From contig NZ_CP154879.1 of assembly GCF_039614765.1 (NCBI RefSeq), positions 248,001 to 312,000 of the forward strand: a stretch of DNA of 64,000 nt. Reading direction: 5' to 3'. Below, piece by piece: positions 45,677-54,333 of this stretch (the stretch's first letter is position 1; every line of letters starts with the position of its first letter). The stretch comes from Castellaniella sp. MT123 (lineage in GTDB: Bacteria; Pseudomonadota; Gammaproteobacteria; Burkholderiales; Burkholderiaceae_B). The translations under genes and the position numbers were made by a program. Under the pieces are notes generated by a model. That model was not told the DNA's origin and did not search any database. It was given only the letters and a program-made list of their open reading frames with translations.

Positions 45677-46876
45677 TCATTGCTTGGTCATGACGAACTT
45701 GCCGTCGTCGATGTGGGCGATAGGCACCGCCTTGCCGTCGTTTACCTGGAAGACACCCACAGGCTTTGTCACCGAGCCGTTCTTGTGCAGTTGCAGCTTC
45801 CCGCCATACACGCTGTCGAACTGGTAGTCCTGCTGGATCAGTTTTTCCATCTGGCTGTTCAGTGCGCCGATCTTGGTGGGGTCTTCGCCAGCCGCAATGG
45901 TTTTTTGAATCAGAGGCGCGAGTACGTCTTTGACGATCTCATAGTAGTTGGCGTCGTAGTAGTCCGGCACCTCTCCATAGGCTTCCTTGAATGCCTTCAC
46001 GAAGGATTGGGTGGATGGGTTGTCAGCGTTGACATCGAAGCTGTCGAAAACCGCGGTATACCCGTCCATGCTTTGACCGGCAATCTTCAGTTCGTTGCTC
46101 AGGAGCTCCAGCCCCACGATTTTCGCGCGAATATCGCGTTCTTTGGCTTGCTTGACGATATGCCCGACATCAGCACCCCACGAACCGAGGATGATGGCGT
46201 CAGGAGCCGCCGCCTTTACGCGGGAAAGTGGCACGCTGAAATCGGTTGAGCCCAGCTTGTATGGTTCTTCGTCAATCACCTTGCAGCCGAGTTGTTCGCA
46301 CGCTTTCTTTACCGCCTCGTTGGTTTCCAAACCCGACGAATCCGTGTAATAGACCGTGGCGATTTTCTTGGCTCCCAGCTTTTCCACCGCCCATTTGACG
46401 GCCAAGGGAGCCAATTGGCTGGCGACCATGCGGGTGTTGTACAGGTTCTTTTTGTCGATCAGGGTTGATGCCGTGCCGCCGCCATTGAACAGCAACACGT
46501 TCTGTTGTGCCGCCAGCGGCTGTATGGCTAGCGTAATGCCGCCGTAAGAACTGAGGACGACCGGTGTCTTGTCGATACTGACCAGCTTGCGCATGGCACT
46601 GTTTGCTGCGCGCGCGTCACCGCTTTTATGGTCTTCAATGTGAAGAGCAAGCTTGTAGCCTTTGAGCATGCCGCTGCTGTTTATCTGTTCGATAGCCAGC
46701 TTTTCGCTTCTGCTCATCACCTTGCCGTAGTAGGCGCCGGAACCGGTCATGGCAAGCACGGTTCCTATCGGAATGGTTTTATCGCTTTGCGCGAAGGCGG
46801 GCTGTGTACTCAACATGACCGATGCGCCCATCAATGCGCCCACAGATACCGAGAGTAACGTTCGACGGAAAATCAT
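45677..46876 (-). CDS. Periplasmic substrate-binding protein of the ABC importer (LivK-like)
   Basis: A 399-residue exported receptor with a signal peptide cut after TQPAFA (about residue 29) and the Peripla_BP_6 fold (IPIGTVLAMTGSGAYYGKVM at the mature start). Receptors of this family take branched-chain amino acids but also aromatic and aliphatic acids and amides. Lying among carboxylase and acyl-CoA genes, it probably binds the acid that the operon degrades. Confidence 0.9.
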   Translation of the reverse strand: MIFRRTLLSVSVGALMGASVMLSTQPAFAQSDKTIPIGTVLAMTGSGAYYGKVMSRSEKLAIEQINSSGMLKGYKLALHIEDHKSGDARAANSAMRKLVSIDKTPVVLSSYGGITLAIQPLAAQQNVLLFNGGGTASTLIDKKNLYNTRMVASQLAPLAVKWAVEKLGAKKIATVYYTDSSGLETNEAVKKACEQLGCKVIDEEPYKLGSTDFSVPLSRVKAAAPDAIILGSWGADVGHIVKQAKERDIRAKIVGLELLSNELKIAGQSMDGYTAVFDSFDVNADNPSTQSFVKAFKEAYGEVPDYYDANYYEIVKDVLAPLIQKTIAAGEDPTKIGALNSQMEKLIQQDYQFDSVYGGKLQLHKNGSVTKPVGVFQVNDGKAVPIAHIDDGKFVMTKQ

Positions 46877-46963
46877 TTTGTGTCTCCTTGGTAGTTGCTA
46901 TAAGCGGCACGATATATGCCGTATCCCCGAAACCGCGTCGTCAGGCAAATCGACTCCCGTACC

Positions 46964-48526
46964 TCAGGCGCCTTCGGCGCGTCCGCAGGCCGGATTGCCA
47001 GCCACCAATGCACGCAGTTGCTTCTTCTGGACCTTGCCGCTGTCGGTGAGCGGTATGTCCTTGCGAAAGATGATCCGCTTGGGCAGCTTGTAGGACGCAA
47101 GGTGGCCGCTCAGTGCCTTCATGATTTCGTCGGCATCGAGCTTGACGCCGTTCACCGGCTGGATGACGGCAAGCGGCACCTCACCGTAGACGTCATCCTC
47201 CATGGGAATGACTGCGGCGATGGCCACGCCGTGCAACTGGTGAAGCAGGTCCTCCACCTCCAGGGCCGACACGTTCTCACCGCCGACGCGAATGATGTCC
47301 TTGGACCTGCCTGCAAATTCGAAGTAGCCGTCGTGCCTTCTGCGCACCAGGTCACCGGTGTGCAGCCAGCCGTCGCGCAAGGCCTTTGCCGTTTCCTCGG
47401 CGTTCTTGTAGTAGCCCTGCATGACGCTGTAGCCACGCAGCACCAGCTCGCCGATTTCGCCGTCTTCGACGGGCCGGCCGGTTTCGGGGTCGCACACCTG
47501 CGCCCTCATCCATGGATGAAGCGTGCCCACCGTATCGAGGCGATGTTCACGGCTCTCCAGGTAGTGCGAAATCAGGACGTTGGGGGCTGCTTCGGAAATA
47601 CCATAGACGCTGATGATTCCAGGCATGCCGACTTCATCTGCAATGCGATGCAAGACGGAGCGCGAGCCCGTAGCCCAGCCTGTGCGCACGGACCTGACCC
47701 GTTTGCGGTCGAAGTTCGGCGCGTCTAGCAGCCGCAGGAACAGGGTCTCGATGCCGTTGTAGATCGTGCATTGGTTGATTTCAATGGAATCAAGCACTTC
47801 AGAAGGGTTGAAATACGACACGGAATACGCCGTGGCACCATAGAGCACGGACAGCACTACGTGCATCGTCAGGCCGCCTGAATGGGCAAACGGCCCCGCG
47901 CTAAAGACTCTATCGTTTTCCGTCGCACCAAAGGCCTGGCCGACCATCAGCGCATTGGCGGTGACTGCATAATGGCTGAGCATCACTCCTTTGGGCAGCG
48001 ACGTGGTGCCGGACGTATAGATGATGACGGCAAGCGACGATTCGTCAACGGGCGCCAGACCGTTGTCGCTGGTTCCAGGCTGCAACAGCCAGGCTTGCGC
48101 CTCCAGGCTGTTGCCCGGTTGTTCTTTTCCCCACCAGACGACGGCATCGCATTTTGGGCATCCATCCCGCAGCGCCTCGATCAACGCCTCAGAGTCCCGC
48201 TTGTATAGCGGGCCTGTCATCAGCACGCCGGTATCCGACTGATCGATCTGGAAGATCAGTTCGGATGTCGTAAGCCTCGTATTCAGGAGGACAGCAGCCT
48301 TGCCCGCAAGCGCCGCACCAAACAGGCAGACGACCCAGTCGATCGAATTCGGCAACAGTATGCCGACATTCTTTTCCGGGTATCGGGCCAGGCGTGTTGC
48401 GACTTGGGTTGCCCTGTCAAGCAGTTCCCGGTAGGTTATGGTGCCGTCCCCGCCGACAGAAAAGGCGGTCTTCTCAGGCGACCACTGGGCGGTTCTGTGC
48501 AATATGTCTGCGAGTGTGAATCTCAT
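46964..48526 (-). CDS. AMP-dependent acyl-CoA synthetase
   Basis: A 520-residue ANL-family ligase. The adenylation loop IYTSGTTSLPKG, the VYGISEAAP block and the C-terminal lysine region TDSGKVQKKQL are intact, so it should activate a carboxylic acid with ATP and CoA. I chose ATG 48526 (MRFTLADILHRTAQ), which gives the family N-terminus; the frame runs on upstream without homology. It lies between the transporter ATPases and receptor, so it probably activates the imported acid. Confidence 0.88.
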   Translation of the reverse strand: MRFTLADILHRTAQWSPEKTAFSVGGDGTITYRELLDRATQVATRLARYPEKNVGILLPNSIDWVVCLFGAALAGKAAVLLNTRLTTSELIFQIDQSDTGVLMTGPLYKRDSEALIEALRDGCPKCDAVVWWGKEQPGNSLEAQAWLLQPGTSDNGLAPVDESSLAVIIYTSGTTSLPKGVMLSHYAVTANALMVGQAFGATENDRVFSAGPFAHSGGLTMHVVLSVLYGATAYSVSYFNPSEVLDSIEINQCTIYNGIETLFLRLLDAPNFDRKRVRSVRTGWATGSRSVLHRIADEVGMPGIISVYGISEAAPNVLISHYLESREHRLDTVGTLHPWMRAQVCDPETGRPVEDGEIGELVLRGYSVMQGYYKNAEETAKALRDGWLHTGDLVRRRHDGYFEFAGRSKDIIRVGGENVSALEVEDLLHQLHGVAIAAVIPMEDDVYGEVPLAVIQPVNGVKLDADEIMKALSGHLASYKLPKRIIFRKDIPLTDSGKVQKKQLRALVAGNPACGRAEGA

Positions 48527-48584
48527 GGCAGGTACCCCAAAACCTCTGTGTGCATGGATGTCTCTTTCATTGTTCCGATATCGC

Positions 48585-49295
48585 TTAGAAAAGATCCCAA
48601 AGCTCGTCGTGTGAAGACAGTTCCCCACCTGGACGCTCGGCAATCAGGCGGCCTGCCCGGAGCACATGAACACGATTGGCAACGGCAAATGCCTTTTTTA
48701 CGTTTTGCTCGACAAGCAGCACCGTCATGCCGAACCGCTTTGCCATGTCCTGCAACAGATCCATGGCCTGGTCAACCAGGCTGGGTGCGAGTCCAAGCGA
48801 AGGCTCATCCAGAAGCAACATCTTGGGCCTCGCTATCATCACCATGCCGAGGCTCAATATTCGCTGCTGCCCACCGCTCAGCGTCCCCGCCCGTTGGTTG
48901 CAGCGTTCCTTCAGTATGGGAAGAAAGTCGAAACATTCCGACAGTCGCTCGTTGAAGTCATCCTGGCCGCGAAGCACGTAGCCCGACAGGGCGAGGTTTT
49001 CCTGGACGGAGAGGTCGCCGAAGACAAACTGCTCCTGTGGGATGTAGGTCAAGTGATGTTGTACGCGCTCCGGCATGGACCAGCGGTCGATGGTGGCACC
49101 GCCCATGGATATGCTGCCGTGTTCTGGGGTCAGATGGCCGAATATCGTACGCAGCAGAGTCGTTTTTCCGGCACCGTTATGCCCTATCAGGGAGCTGATT
49201 TCCCCTTTGTGGATAGTGAGGGAAACATCGAACAACACTTGCTTCTTGCCGTACCCAGCATTGATATTCGACAGAACTAGAAATGGCTCGTTCAT
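48585..49295 (-). CDS. ABC importer ATPase (LivF family)
   Basis: A 236-residue ATPase with Walker A GHNGAGKTT, signature LSGGQQ and Walker B LLLDEPSLGLAP, the last typical of LivF. ATG 49295 starts ten bases after the fusion gene's stop; a GTG two codons earlier is possible. It works with the LivG part of the fused protein. Confidence 0.9.
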   Translation of the reverse strand: MNEPFLVLSNINAGYGKKQVLFDVSLTIHKGEISSLIGHNGAGKTTLLRTIFGHLTPEHGSISMGGATIDRWSMPERVQHHLTYIPQEQFVFGDLSVQENLALSGYVLRGQDDFNERLSECFDFLPILKERCNQRAGTLSGGQQRILSLGMVMIARPKMLLLDEPSLGLAPSLVDQAMDLLQDMAKRFGMTVLLVEQNVKKAFAVANRVHVLRAGRLIAERPGGELSSHDELWDLF

Positions 49296-49304
49296 TGTCA
49301 CGCC

Positions 49305-51041
49305 TCAGTCCTTGATGGCTTCTTGACCGAAGTAGATGTCGGCCAGCTCGGTGTTGCGCATGATCTCGTCGGGCGTGCCTTTTGTGACGATGTTTCCCAC
49401 GTTCATGAAATAGATCACGTCGGCCAGTTCCCGCACCACGTTCAAGTTGTGTTCGACCAGACAGACCGCCTTACCCGACTGGGCCAGTGCCCGGATGATC
49501 TCGATCATTTTCGAGGCCCAGACGGCGTCGACCCCTGCTGCGGGCTCGTCAAACAGTAGGATGTCGGCGCCCGTGGCGACCAGGCGGGCAATGGCCAGAA
49601 GCTTCTGTTCGCCGTAGCTGAGGTCACCCGCCGACTCGAATGCCTTGTCGCACAGTCCCACCTGTTCCAGCAGGGCCATGGCCTTGCTCTGGTTCTGCTG
49701 CTCGAGCAGGCGCTGGCGAGAGGGCTTGAAGAAAAGATTGAATAGGCTTTCGCTATGCGCGCTTGGCAACGCGACCAGCACATTGTCGATGACCGAAATG
49801 TTTTCAAAGATCCTGACGTCCTGAAAGGAGCGACCGATACCTTCGGGTACTCGCCGCCAGGCTGGCATGGTCGTAATGTCGCGCCCGCGAACGGCGATGC
49901 GGCCGCTGTCGGGGCGCAGCGCCCCGGCAAGCAGGTTGAAGATCGTTGTCTTCCCCGCGCCGTTGGGTCCGATCAACGCCGTCACCATGCCGGGTTTCAG
50001 CACCAGGTTGACGTTCTTGGCCGTCACGACACCGCCAAACCTTTTGTTCAGGTCAACGGCTTCCAGGCTGGCTTGCCCTAGAGTCGCCGCGGACTGGCCG
50101 GGTTCCGGGCCGTCAAACGTGGAGTTGGTGCGGTTCGCACGCTGAGGGGGGCGCTGCGAGTAGCGCTTTTGGTTGAACGCCCTTTCCGGGATGATTCCCT
50201 GCGGCCGGAAACGCGTGAACAGGATCAGCAGCAGTCCGAAAATGATGCCCCGCGATGCGCTGACGGTGTCGGTGCTGCCGGTGTTGAAGAAAGTCAGGAG
50301 CTCTGGCAGCCCAAAGATCAGAATTGCGCCGACGATAGTGCCATACAGATTTGCCGCGCCACCCAGCGCCACCAGCGCTATGATCATGATCGAGGTATCG
50401 AGGTTGAAACTGAGCGGATCGATGAAGCCTTGGGCGCCTGCGAACAGTGCGCCGGCCACGCCGGCGATCAGGCCCGACACCCCGAAGACGATGACCTTCA
50501 GCAAGACGATGTTTTTACCCGCCGCGATAGCGGCGGATTCGTTTTCCCTCATGGCCTTGAGCGCTCGTCCGAAGGATGAGCAAGTGATTTTCTGGGCAAC
50601 GAGAAACACCACTGCGGTAACGGCCAGCAACAATGGCAGCAACTGTATTGGGCTGATCAGAACGAGGCTTCCAATGCCGATGGGAGGAATGCCCGGTATG
50701 CCCGAGGGGCCCCCCGTCACCGAAAGCCATGCGTCCATGATGCCCGAGACAATCATCTGCAGCGCAAGGGTCAGCAGTATCAGATATTCGTCGCGCACGC
50801 GCAGCGCCGGAAAGGCGGTGATGGCGGCGAAGAGGCCCGCAAAAATAACGGCGATGATTGCCGCATACGGGAAGTCCATGCCCAGGTTGATCGATAACAG
50901 CGCTACGGCGTAGGCCGCGACGCCGAAGTACACAGCATGCGCCATGGAAACCATGCCCGAGAAGCCGAGAACCAGGTTCAGGCTTATCCCCAGGATGGAA
51001 TAGATCAGAATGATGTTGACGACGTTGGCCCAGTAGTTCAT
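49305..51041 (-). CDS. Fused LivM permease - LivG ATPase of the ABC importer
   Basis: A 578-residue fusion. Residues 1-290 are a LivM-type permease (MNYWANVVNIILIYSILGIS, GPSGIPGIPP). A polar linker (about 291-325) joins it to a LivG-type ATPase with Walker A GPNGAGKT (358-365), signature LSYGEQ (474-479) and Walker B LLFDEP (495-500), ending with the LivG tail. The frame is continuous with no sign of error, so the fusion is real in this sequence. One gene thus supplies both a membrane and an ATPase subunit. Confidence 0.9.
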   Translation of the reverse strand: MNYWANVVNIILIYSILGISLNLVLGFSGMVSMAHAVYFGVAAYAVALLSINLGMDFPYAAIIAVIFAGLFAAITAFPALRVRDEYLILLTLALQMIVSGIMDAWLSVTGGPSGIPGIPPIGIGSLVLISPIQLLPLLLAVTAVVFLVAQKITCSSFGRALKAMRENESAAIAAGKNIVLLKVIVFGVSGLIAGVAGALFAGAQGFIDPLSFNLDTSIMIIALVALGGAANLYGTIVGAILIFGLPELLTFFNTGSTDTVSASRGIIFGLLLILFTRFRPQGIIPERAFNQKRYSQRPPQRANRTNSTFDGPEPGQSAATLGQASLEAVDLNKRFGGVVTAKNVNLVLKPGMVTALIGPNGAGKTTIFNLLAGALRPDSGRIAVRGRDITTMPAWRRVPEGIGRSFQDVRIFENISVIDNVLVALPSAHSESLFNLFFKPSRQRLLEQQNQSKAMALLEQVGLCDKAFESAGDLSYGEQKLLAIARLVATGADILLFDEPAAGVDAVWASKMIEIIRALAQSGKAVCLVEHNLNVVRELADVIYFMNVGNIVTKGTPDEIMRNTELADIYFGQEAIKD

Positions 51042-51089
51042 GTCGCGGATCCGTCCTTTGAACAGGCTTGGCGCGGGTGGCGCGGCAGT

Positions 51090-51545
51090 CTAGTTGTTGG
51101 GTTCGGGTGCGAGGGCCACCATGACTGCTGATTCGCCTGACTGGACGACTTCGTCTTTTTGATTGATCAGATCGAAGTGGCGGCCAATAACGCCATGGCG
51201 CCCGTTGGACGTGAGACGCTTTTCGGTGATCCGGATGCGGACGTGAACAGTGTCGTCGATGAAGATCGGCTTCAGGAACCGCCAGCCATCGATGCTGAGC
51301 ATGGCTACCGCACTGCCTTCGAAGATGTTGATGCGGGACATTAACCCCATGCAGTGAGAGATGCCCAGCAGGCCATGAGCCAAGCGCTGGCCGAAACGCG
51401 ACTTCGCGGCGAATACGGCGTCTGTGTGAATAGGATTGACGTCGCCCGTCCATGCCGAGAATGTTGCGACATCGGCTTCCGTGATTGTGCGGGCAGGCGT
51501 CGTGAACTCTTGGCCGATGTTGAAGTCGTCGAAATACATCACCAT
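51090..51545 (-). CDS. MaoC-family hydratase
   Basis: A 151-residue single hot-dog-fold hydratase with the hydratase-2 motif FSAWTGDVNPIHTDAVFA carrying the catalytic Asp and His. A GGAG ribosome site lies eight bases before ATG 51545. It is the first gene of the 13-gene run and the nearest to the TetR operator. It would hydrate an enoyl-CoA intermediate; which one is not known. Confidence 0.87.
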   Translation of the reverse strand: MVMYFDDFNIGQEFTTPARTITEADVATFSAWTGDVNPIHTDAVFAAKSRFGQRLAHGLLGISHCMGLMSRINIFEGSAVAMLSIDGWRFLKPIFIDDTVHVRIRITEKRLTSNGRHGVIGRHFDLINQKDEVVQSGESAVMVALAPEPNN

Positions 51546-51621
51546 GATTTTGTCTCCATGTGTATTGATCGGGCCTGGTAGCCGTTTGTTTCTTGTCATT
51601 TTTTTCAGTCTATCATAATAC

Positions 51622-51636
51622 TGACGAAAGTCGTCA
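51622..51636. promoter_or_regulatory. Perfect inverted repeat, candidate TetR operator
   Basis: TGACGA-AAG-TCGTCA is a perfect six-base dyad with a three-base spacer in the 143-base gap between the divergent MaoC and TetR genes. On the minus strand TTGACG overlaps it and TATGAT (51617-51612) follows, though their spacing (14 bases) is short. Position and symmetry fit repression of both directions by the adjacent TetR protein. Confidence 0.7.
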
Positions 51637-51688
51637 AAAAATATTTTTGGGTCAGGGTTAAACTCGTGCCAGAGCATGGAGATGATGT

Positions 51689-52303
51689 ATGACAAGAAGT
51701 GTCGGCCGTCCGAGGGACCACACCCTTGAGCAGAGGGCGTTCGATGCCGCCTGCTCTCTATATGCAAAGCGCGGCTGGTCAGGCTTCAATTTCGACGAGG
51801 TGGCGAGGTGCTCGCGCGTCGGCAAGGGGTCTCTTTACCTGCGTTGGCACGATAAGGCCCATATGCTCATTGAGCTTGTACGGTCGCGAGCGTGTTTCAT
51901 CTCGGGTATTGATACGGGCAATGTGCGTTCCGACCTGATCGAGTTCGCCCACCGCTGGCACGCACATATGGAAAGCGATGATGGCGTGCTCATATACCGC
52001 CTGATGGCCGACGCCCGCTTTTATCCCGACCTGCGCAAGGCGCTGTACCAGGAGCCCTACCCAGAATACGTCAGAAGCACCCGGCTGATCATTCGCAGGG
52101 GCATAGAGCGGGGCGAACTACCGCAGGAAACGTCGGTCGCCCTGATTGCCGACCTCGTGGCAGGCGCCGTTTCAAATCACGTGCGCAATACGCCCGAACA
52201 TCTTCGCGAGAAATTTGCCAGCAAGCTCGACGGATACATCGAAAGCATCGTCGACACGGTTCTGCGGGGGGTGAAGGCTACGACGATAAGCTGCGATGCT
52301 TGA
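51689..52303 (+). CDS. TetR-family regulator of the catabolic operon
   Basis: A 204-residue TetR-type repressor with its helix-turn-helix at about residues 25-55 (FNFDEVARCSRVGKGSLYLRWHDKAHML) and a C-terminal dimerisation/ligand domain. It is divergent from the 13-gene operon with the perfect dyad between them, so it very likely controls that operon in response to an intermediate such as an acyl-CoA (inference). Confidence 0.87.
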   Translation: MTRSVGRPRDHTLEQRAFDAACSLYAKRGWSGFNFDEVARCSRVGKGSLYLRWHDKAHMLIELVRSRACFISGIDTGNVRSDLIEFAHRWHAHMESDDGVLIYRLMADARFYPDLRKALYQEPYPEYVRSTRLIIRRGIERGELPQETSVALIADLVAGAVSNHVRNTPEHLREKFASKLDGYIESIVDTVLRGVKATTISCDA

Positions 52304-52356
52304 TCGTCGCCAACTTGAAACGGCTCGCTGTATGTTTGAAGGTTTAAGAATAGACT

Positions 52357-53265
52357 ATGGACATTCTGCAAGCCATGAGGACGTTTACCGCCGTGGTGGA
52401 TGCCGGCAGTTTCGTGCGCGCCATGGACGCGACCGGTTTTTCGAAGCCCGCCGTCTCGCGCCAGGTGGCGGAGCTGGAAGCGTATCTGGGCGCGCGCTTG
52501 CTGCAGCGGACGACGCGCCGTCTGTCGCTCACCGATGAAGGGCTCACTTACTACCAGCGCAGCAAGGACATCCTGCAGGCCGTGGAAGAAGCCAGTGCCG
52601 AGGTCGGCGCCACCACTGCGCAGGCGCAAGGCCGCCTGCGCATCGGTGCGCCGCAGACTCTTGGGGCGCAGTACCTGGCGCCGCTGTGGGGCCACTTCCT
52701 GGCGGACAATCCCCTGGTCACGCTGGACGTCGTGCTGTCGGATCGCGTCGTCGACCTCGTCGAGGAGGGCTACGATCTGGTGGTGCGCATCGGGCGGCTG
52801 ACGGATTCCAACCTGGTCAGCCGCTCACTAGCCCGTTCGCGTGTGGTGCTTTGCGCTTCCCCCGATTATCTGGCGCAACGCGGCAAGCCGGCGCATCCGC
52901 ATGAACTGATGCTGCACGAAGTGATTTCCTACAGCTACTGGTCGTCCGGTGATGAATGGCACTTCACCGGGCCTGCGGGGGCGGTGGCAGTGCGGGTGCG
53001 CTCGCGCCTTCATGCCAACAACGGTGATACCTGCCGGGCTGCGGCGCTGGCCGGTCATGGGGTAATCCTGCAGCCGGATTTCCTGATCCACGAGGATTTG
53101 CGCAGCGGCAGGCTCGTCGAGCTGATGCCGGACTATCGTGCTCCCGAACTGGATATCCAGGCGCTGTACCCGACGCGCAAGCAACTGCCGCTCAAAGTCC
53201 GAAAGCTGCTGGATTTCCTGGTGGACGCATTGCGCGATCCTCCGTGGTCTTCCAGCCGACCCTAA
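52357..53265 (+). CDS. LysR-family transcriptional regulator
   Basis: A 302-residue LysR protein: N-terminal winged helix-turn-helix (MRTFTAVVDAGSFVRAMDATGFSKPAVSRQVAELE) and a C-terminal effector domain starting near residue 90 (GRLRIGAPQTLGAQYLAP). It belongs to the CrgA-like group. It lies upstream of a DoxX gene on the same strand with an inverted repeat between them, so DoxX is a possible target. Confidence 0.88.
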   Translation: MDILQAMRTFTAVVDAGSFVRAMDATGFSKPAVSRQVAELEAYLGARLLQRTTRRLSLTDEGLTYYQRSKDILQAVEEASAEVGATTAQAQGRLRIGAPQTLGAQYLAPLWGHFLADNPLVTLDVVLSDRVVDLVEEGYDLVVRIGRLTDSNLVSRSLARSRVVLCASPDYLAQRGKPAHPHELMLHEVISYSYWSSGDEWHFTGPAGAVAVRVRSRLHANNGDTCRAAALAGHGVILQPDFLIHEDLRSGRLVELMPDYRAPELDIQALYPTRKQLPLKVRKLLDFLVDALRDPPWSSSRP

Positions 53266-53278
53266 GCGCATGTCGGGT

Positions 53279-53301
53279 ATTGTCTATCCACATAAGACAA
53301 T
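53279..53301. promoter_or_regulatory. Inverted repeat between LysR and DoxX genes
   Basis: ATTGTCT (53279-53285) and AGACAAT (53295-53301) form a perfect seven-base dyad with a nine-base spacer. It could be a LysR binding site for DoxX or a weak terminator stem; no T-run follows, so an operator is favoured. Confidence 0.45.
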
Positions 53302-53434
53302 GAATCTATTGCCGGAGGGTTTATTGACAGACGGTGCGCGGATACAGTGTCAAGCAGAACTTGCTGGCCATCATGGCCGGCTTGGGGGTTCTTCATGAAC
53401 CTGATCGTCAACTCCAACCCATGAGACTATCAAA

Positions 53435-53857
53435 ATGGCACACTCTACCAACTCTGCTGTTGCCGATACCGCGCCTTATGCAGCCTTGCTGCTTCGCCTG
53501 GCAATCGGTGTCATGTTCCTCGCGCACGGCCTGACCAAGCTGTTCGTCTTTACGCCGGCAGGTACGGCGCAGTTCTTCTCCAGTGTCGGATTCCCCGGAT
53601 TCCTGGCATATCCGGTGATGGCATTCGAGATCATAGGCGGCGCCCTGCTCATTCTGGGGGTCCTGTCGCGCTGGATCGCCGCGTTGGCCGCCATCGAACT
53701 GTTTGTGGCGTCCACGGTGCACTGGGGCAATGGCTGGCAGTTCGCCGCGCCCAACGGAGGTGGCTGGGAATATCCGGTATTCCTGGCGGTCGCCGCCGCA
53801 GCTCTGGCGCTGCTGGGGGACGGGGCTTACGCGATAAAGTCGTCCTCGCGCAAATAA
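53435..53857 (+). CDS. DoxX-family membrane protein
   Basis: A 140-residue protein with four hydrophobic helices and the DoxX core LRLAIGVMFLAHGLTKLF plus AFEIIGGALLILGVLSRWIA. DoxX proteins are linked in the literature to redox and thiol stress, but the exact role is unsettled. It converges with the ArsR gene of the sulfide-type operon, 24 bases apart. Confidence 0.82.
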   Translation: MAHSTNSAVADTAPYAALLLRLAIGVMFLAHGLTKLFVFTPAGTAQFFSSVGFPGFLAYPVMAFEIIGGALLILGVLSRWIAALAAIELFVASTVHWGNGWQFAAPNGGGWEYPVFLAVAAAALALLGDGAYAIKSSSRK

Positions 53858-53881
53858 GCCGTCTCGGGCAGTAATTTCCCG

Positions 53882-54208
53882 TTACCGGGAGCAGTAGATG
53901 CGATGCAACGTCGCGACCACTTGTTCCGCCGGACCGGGCCGCAGGGAATACCACATGGTCTGCGCTTCTCTGCGTGCCACGACAAGCCCGTCGTTTCTGA
54001 GCTTGGCGAGATGCTGCGACAGTGCGGACTGGCTTAGCGCCGGAAGGTGGCTGTGTATGCTGCCGACGGTGCGCTCGCCCTCGGTGAGCAAGCACAGAAC
54101 CCGCAGACGGCGAGGATTCGCCAGTGCCCGCAGCAGGGCTGCGGCTTCGTCCGCATGCTCGTCCAGTCCCGATGCGTCAAGATCCAGAATTTTTTCCAAT
54201 GTATCCAT
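53882..54208 (-). CDS. ArsR-family repressor of BigR/SqrR (sulfide/persulfide-sensing) type
   Basis: A 108-residue winged-helix repressor. Two cysteines, Cys39 (RVLCLL, in the third helix) and Cys106 (HRIYCSR, at the end), have nearly the spacing of the redox pair in SqrR and BigR (41/107 and 42/108 as I recall), which form a di- or polysulfide link with reactive sulfur. The block SQSALSQHLAKLRNDGLV is the DNA-reading helix. It is the last gene of the operon that starts with sulfide:quinone oxidoreductase, fitting a sulfide-responsive repressor. Confidence 0.85.
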   Translation of the reverse strand: MDTLEKILDLDASGLDEHADEAAALLRALANPRRLRVLCLLTEGERTVGSIHSHLPALSQSALSQHLAKLRNDGLVVARREAQTMWYSLRPGPAEQVVATLHRIYCSR

Positions 54209-54333
54209 GTCCCGCCTATGTGGCCCGGAAGAAGAGGGCTTTGCCCCGCCCGCCTTCGGCTGCGCGGATGCCCGATCGACGCCTCGATCAGGACGCGTCG
54301 CATGGGGCGGGTTGCGCGTATCTGGGATCACGA

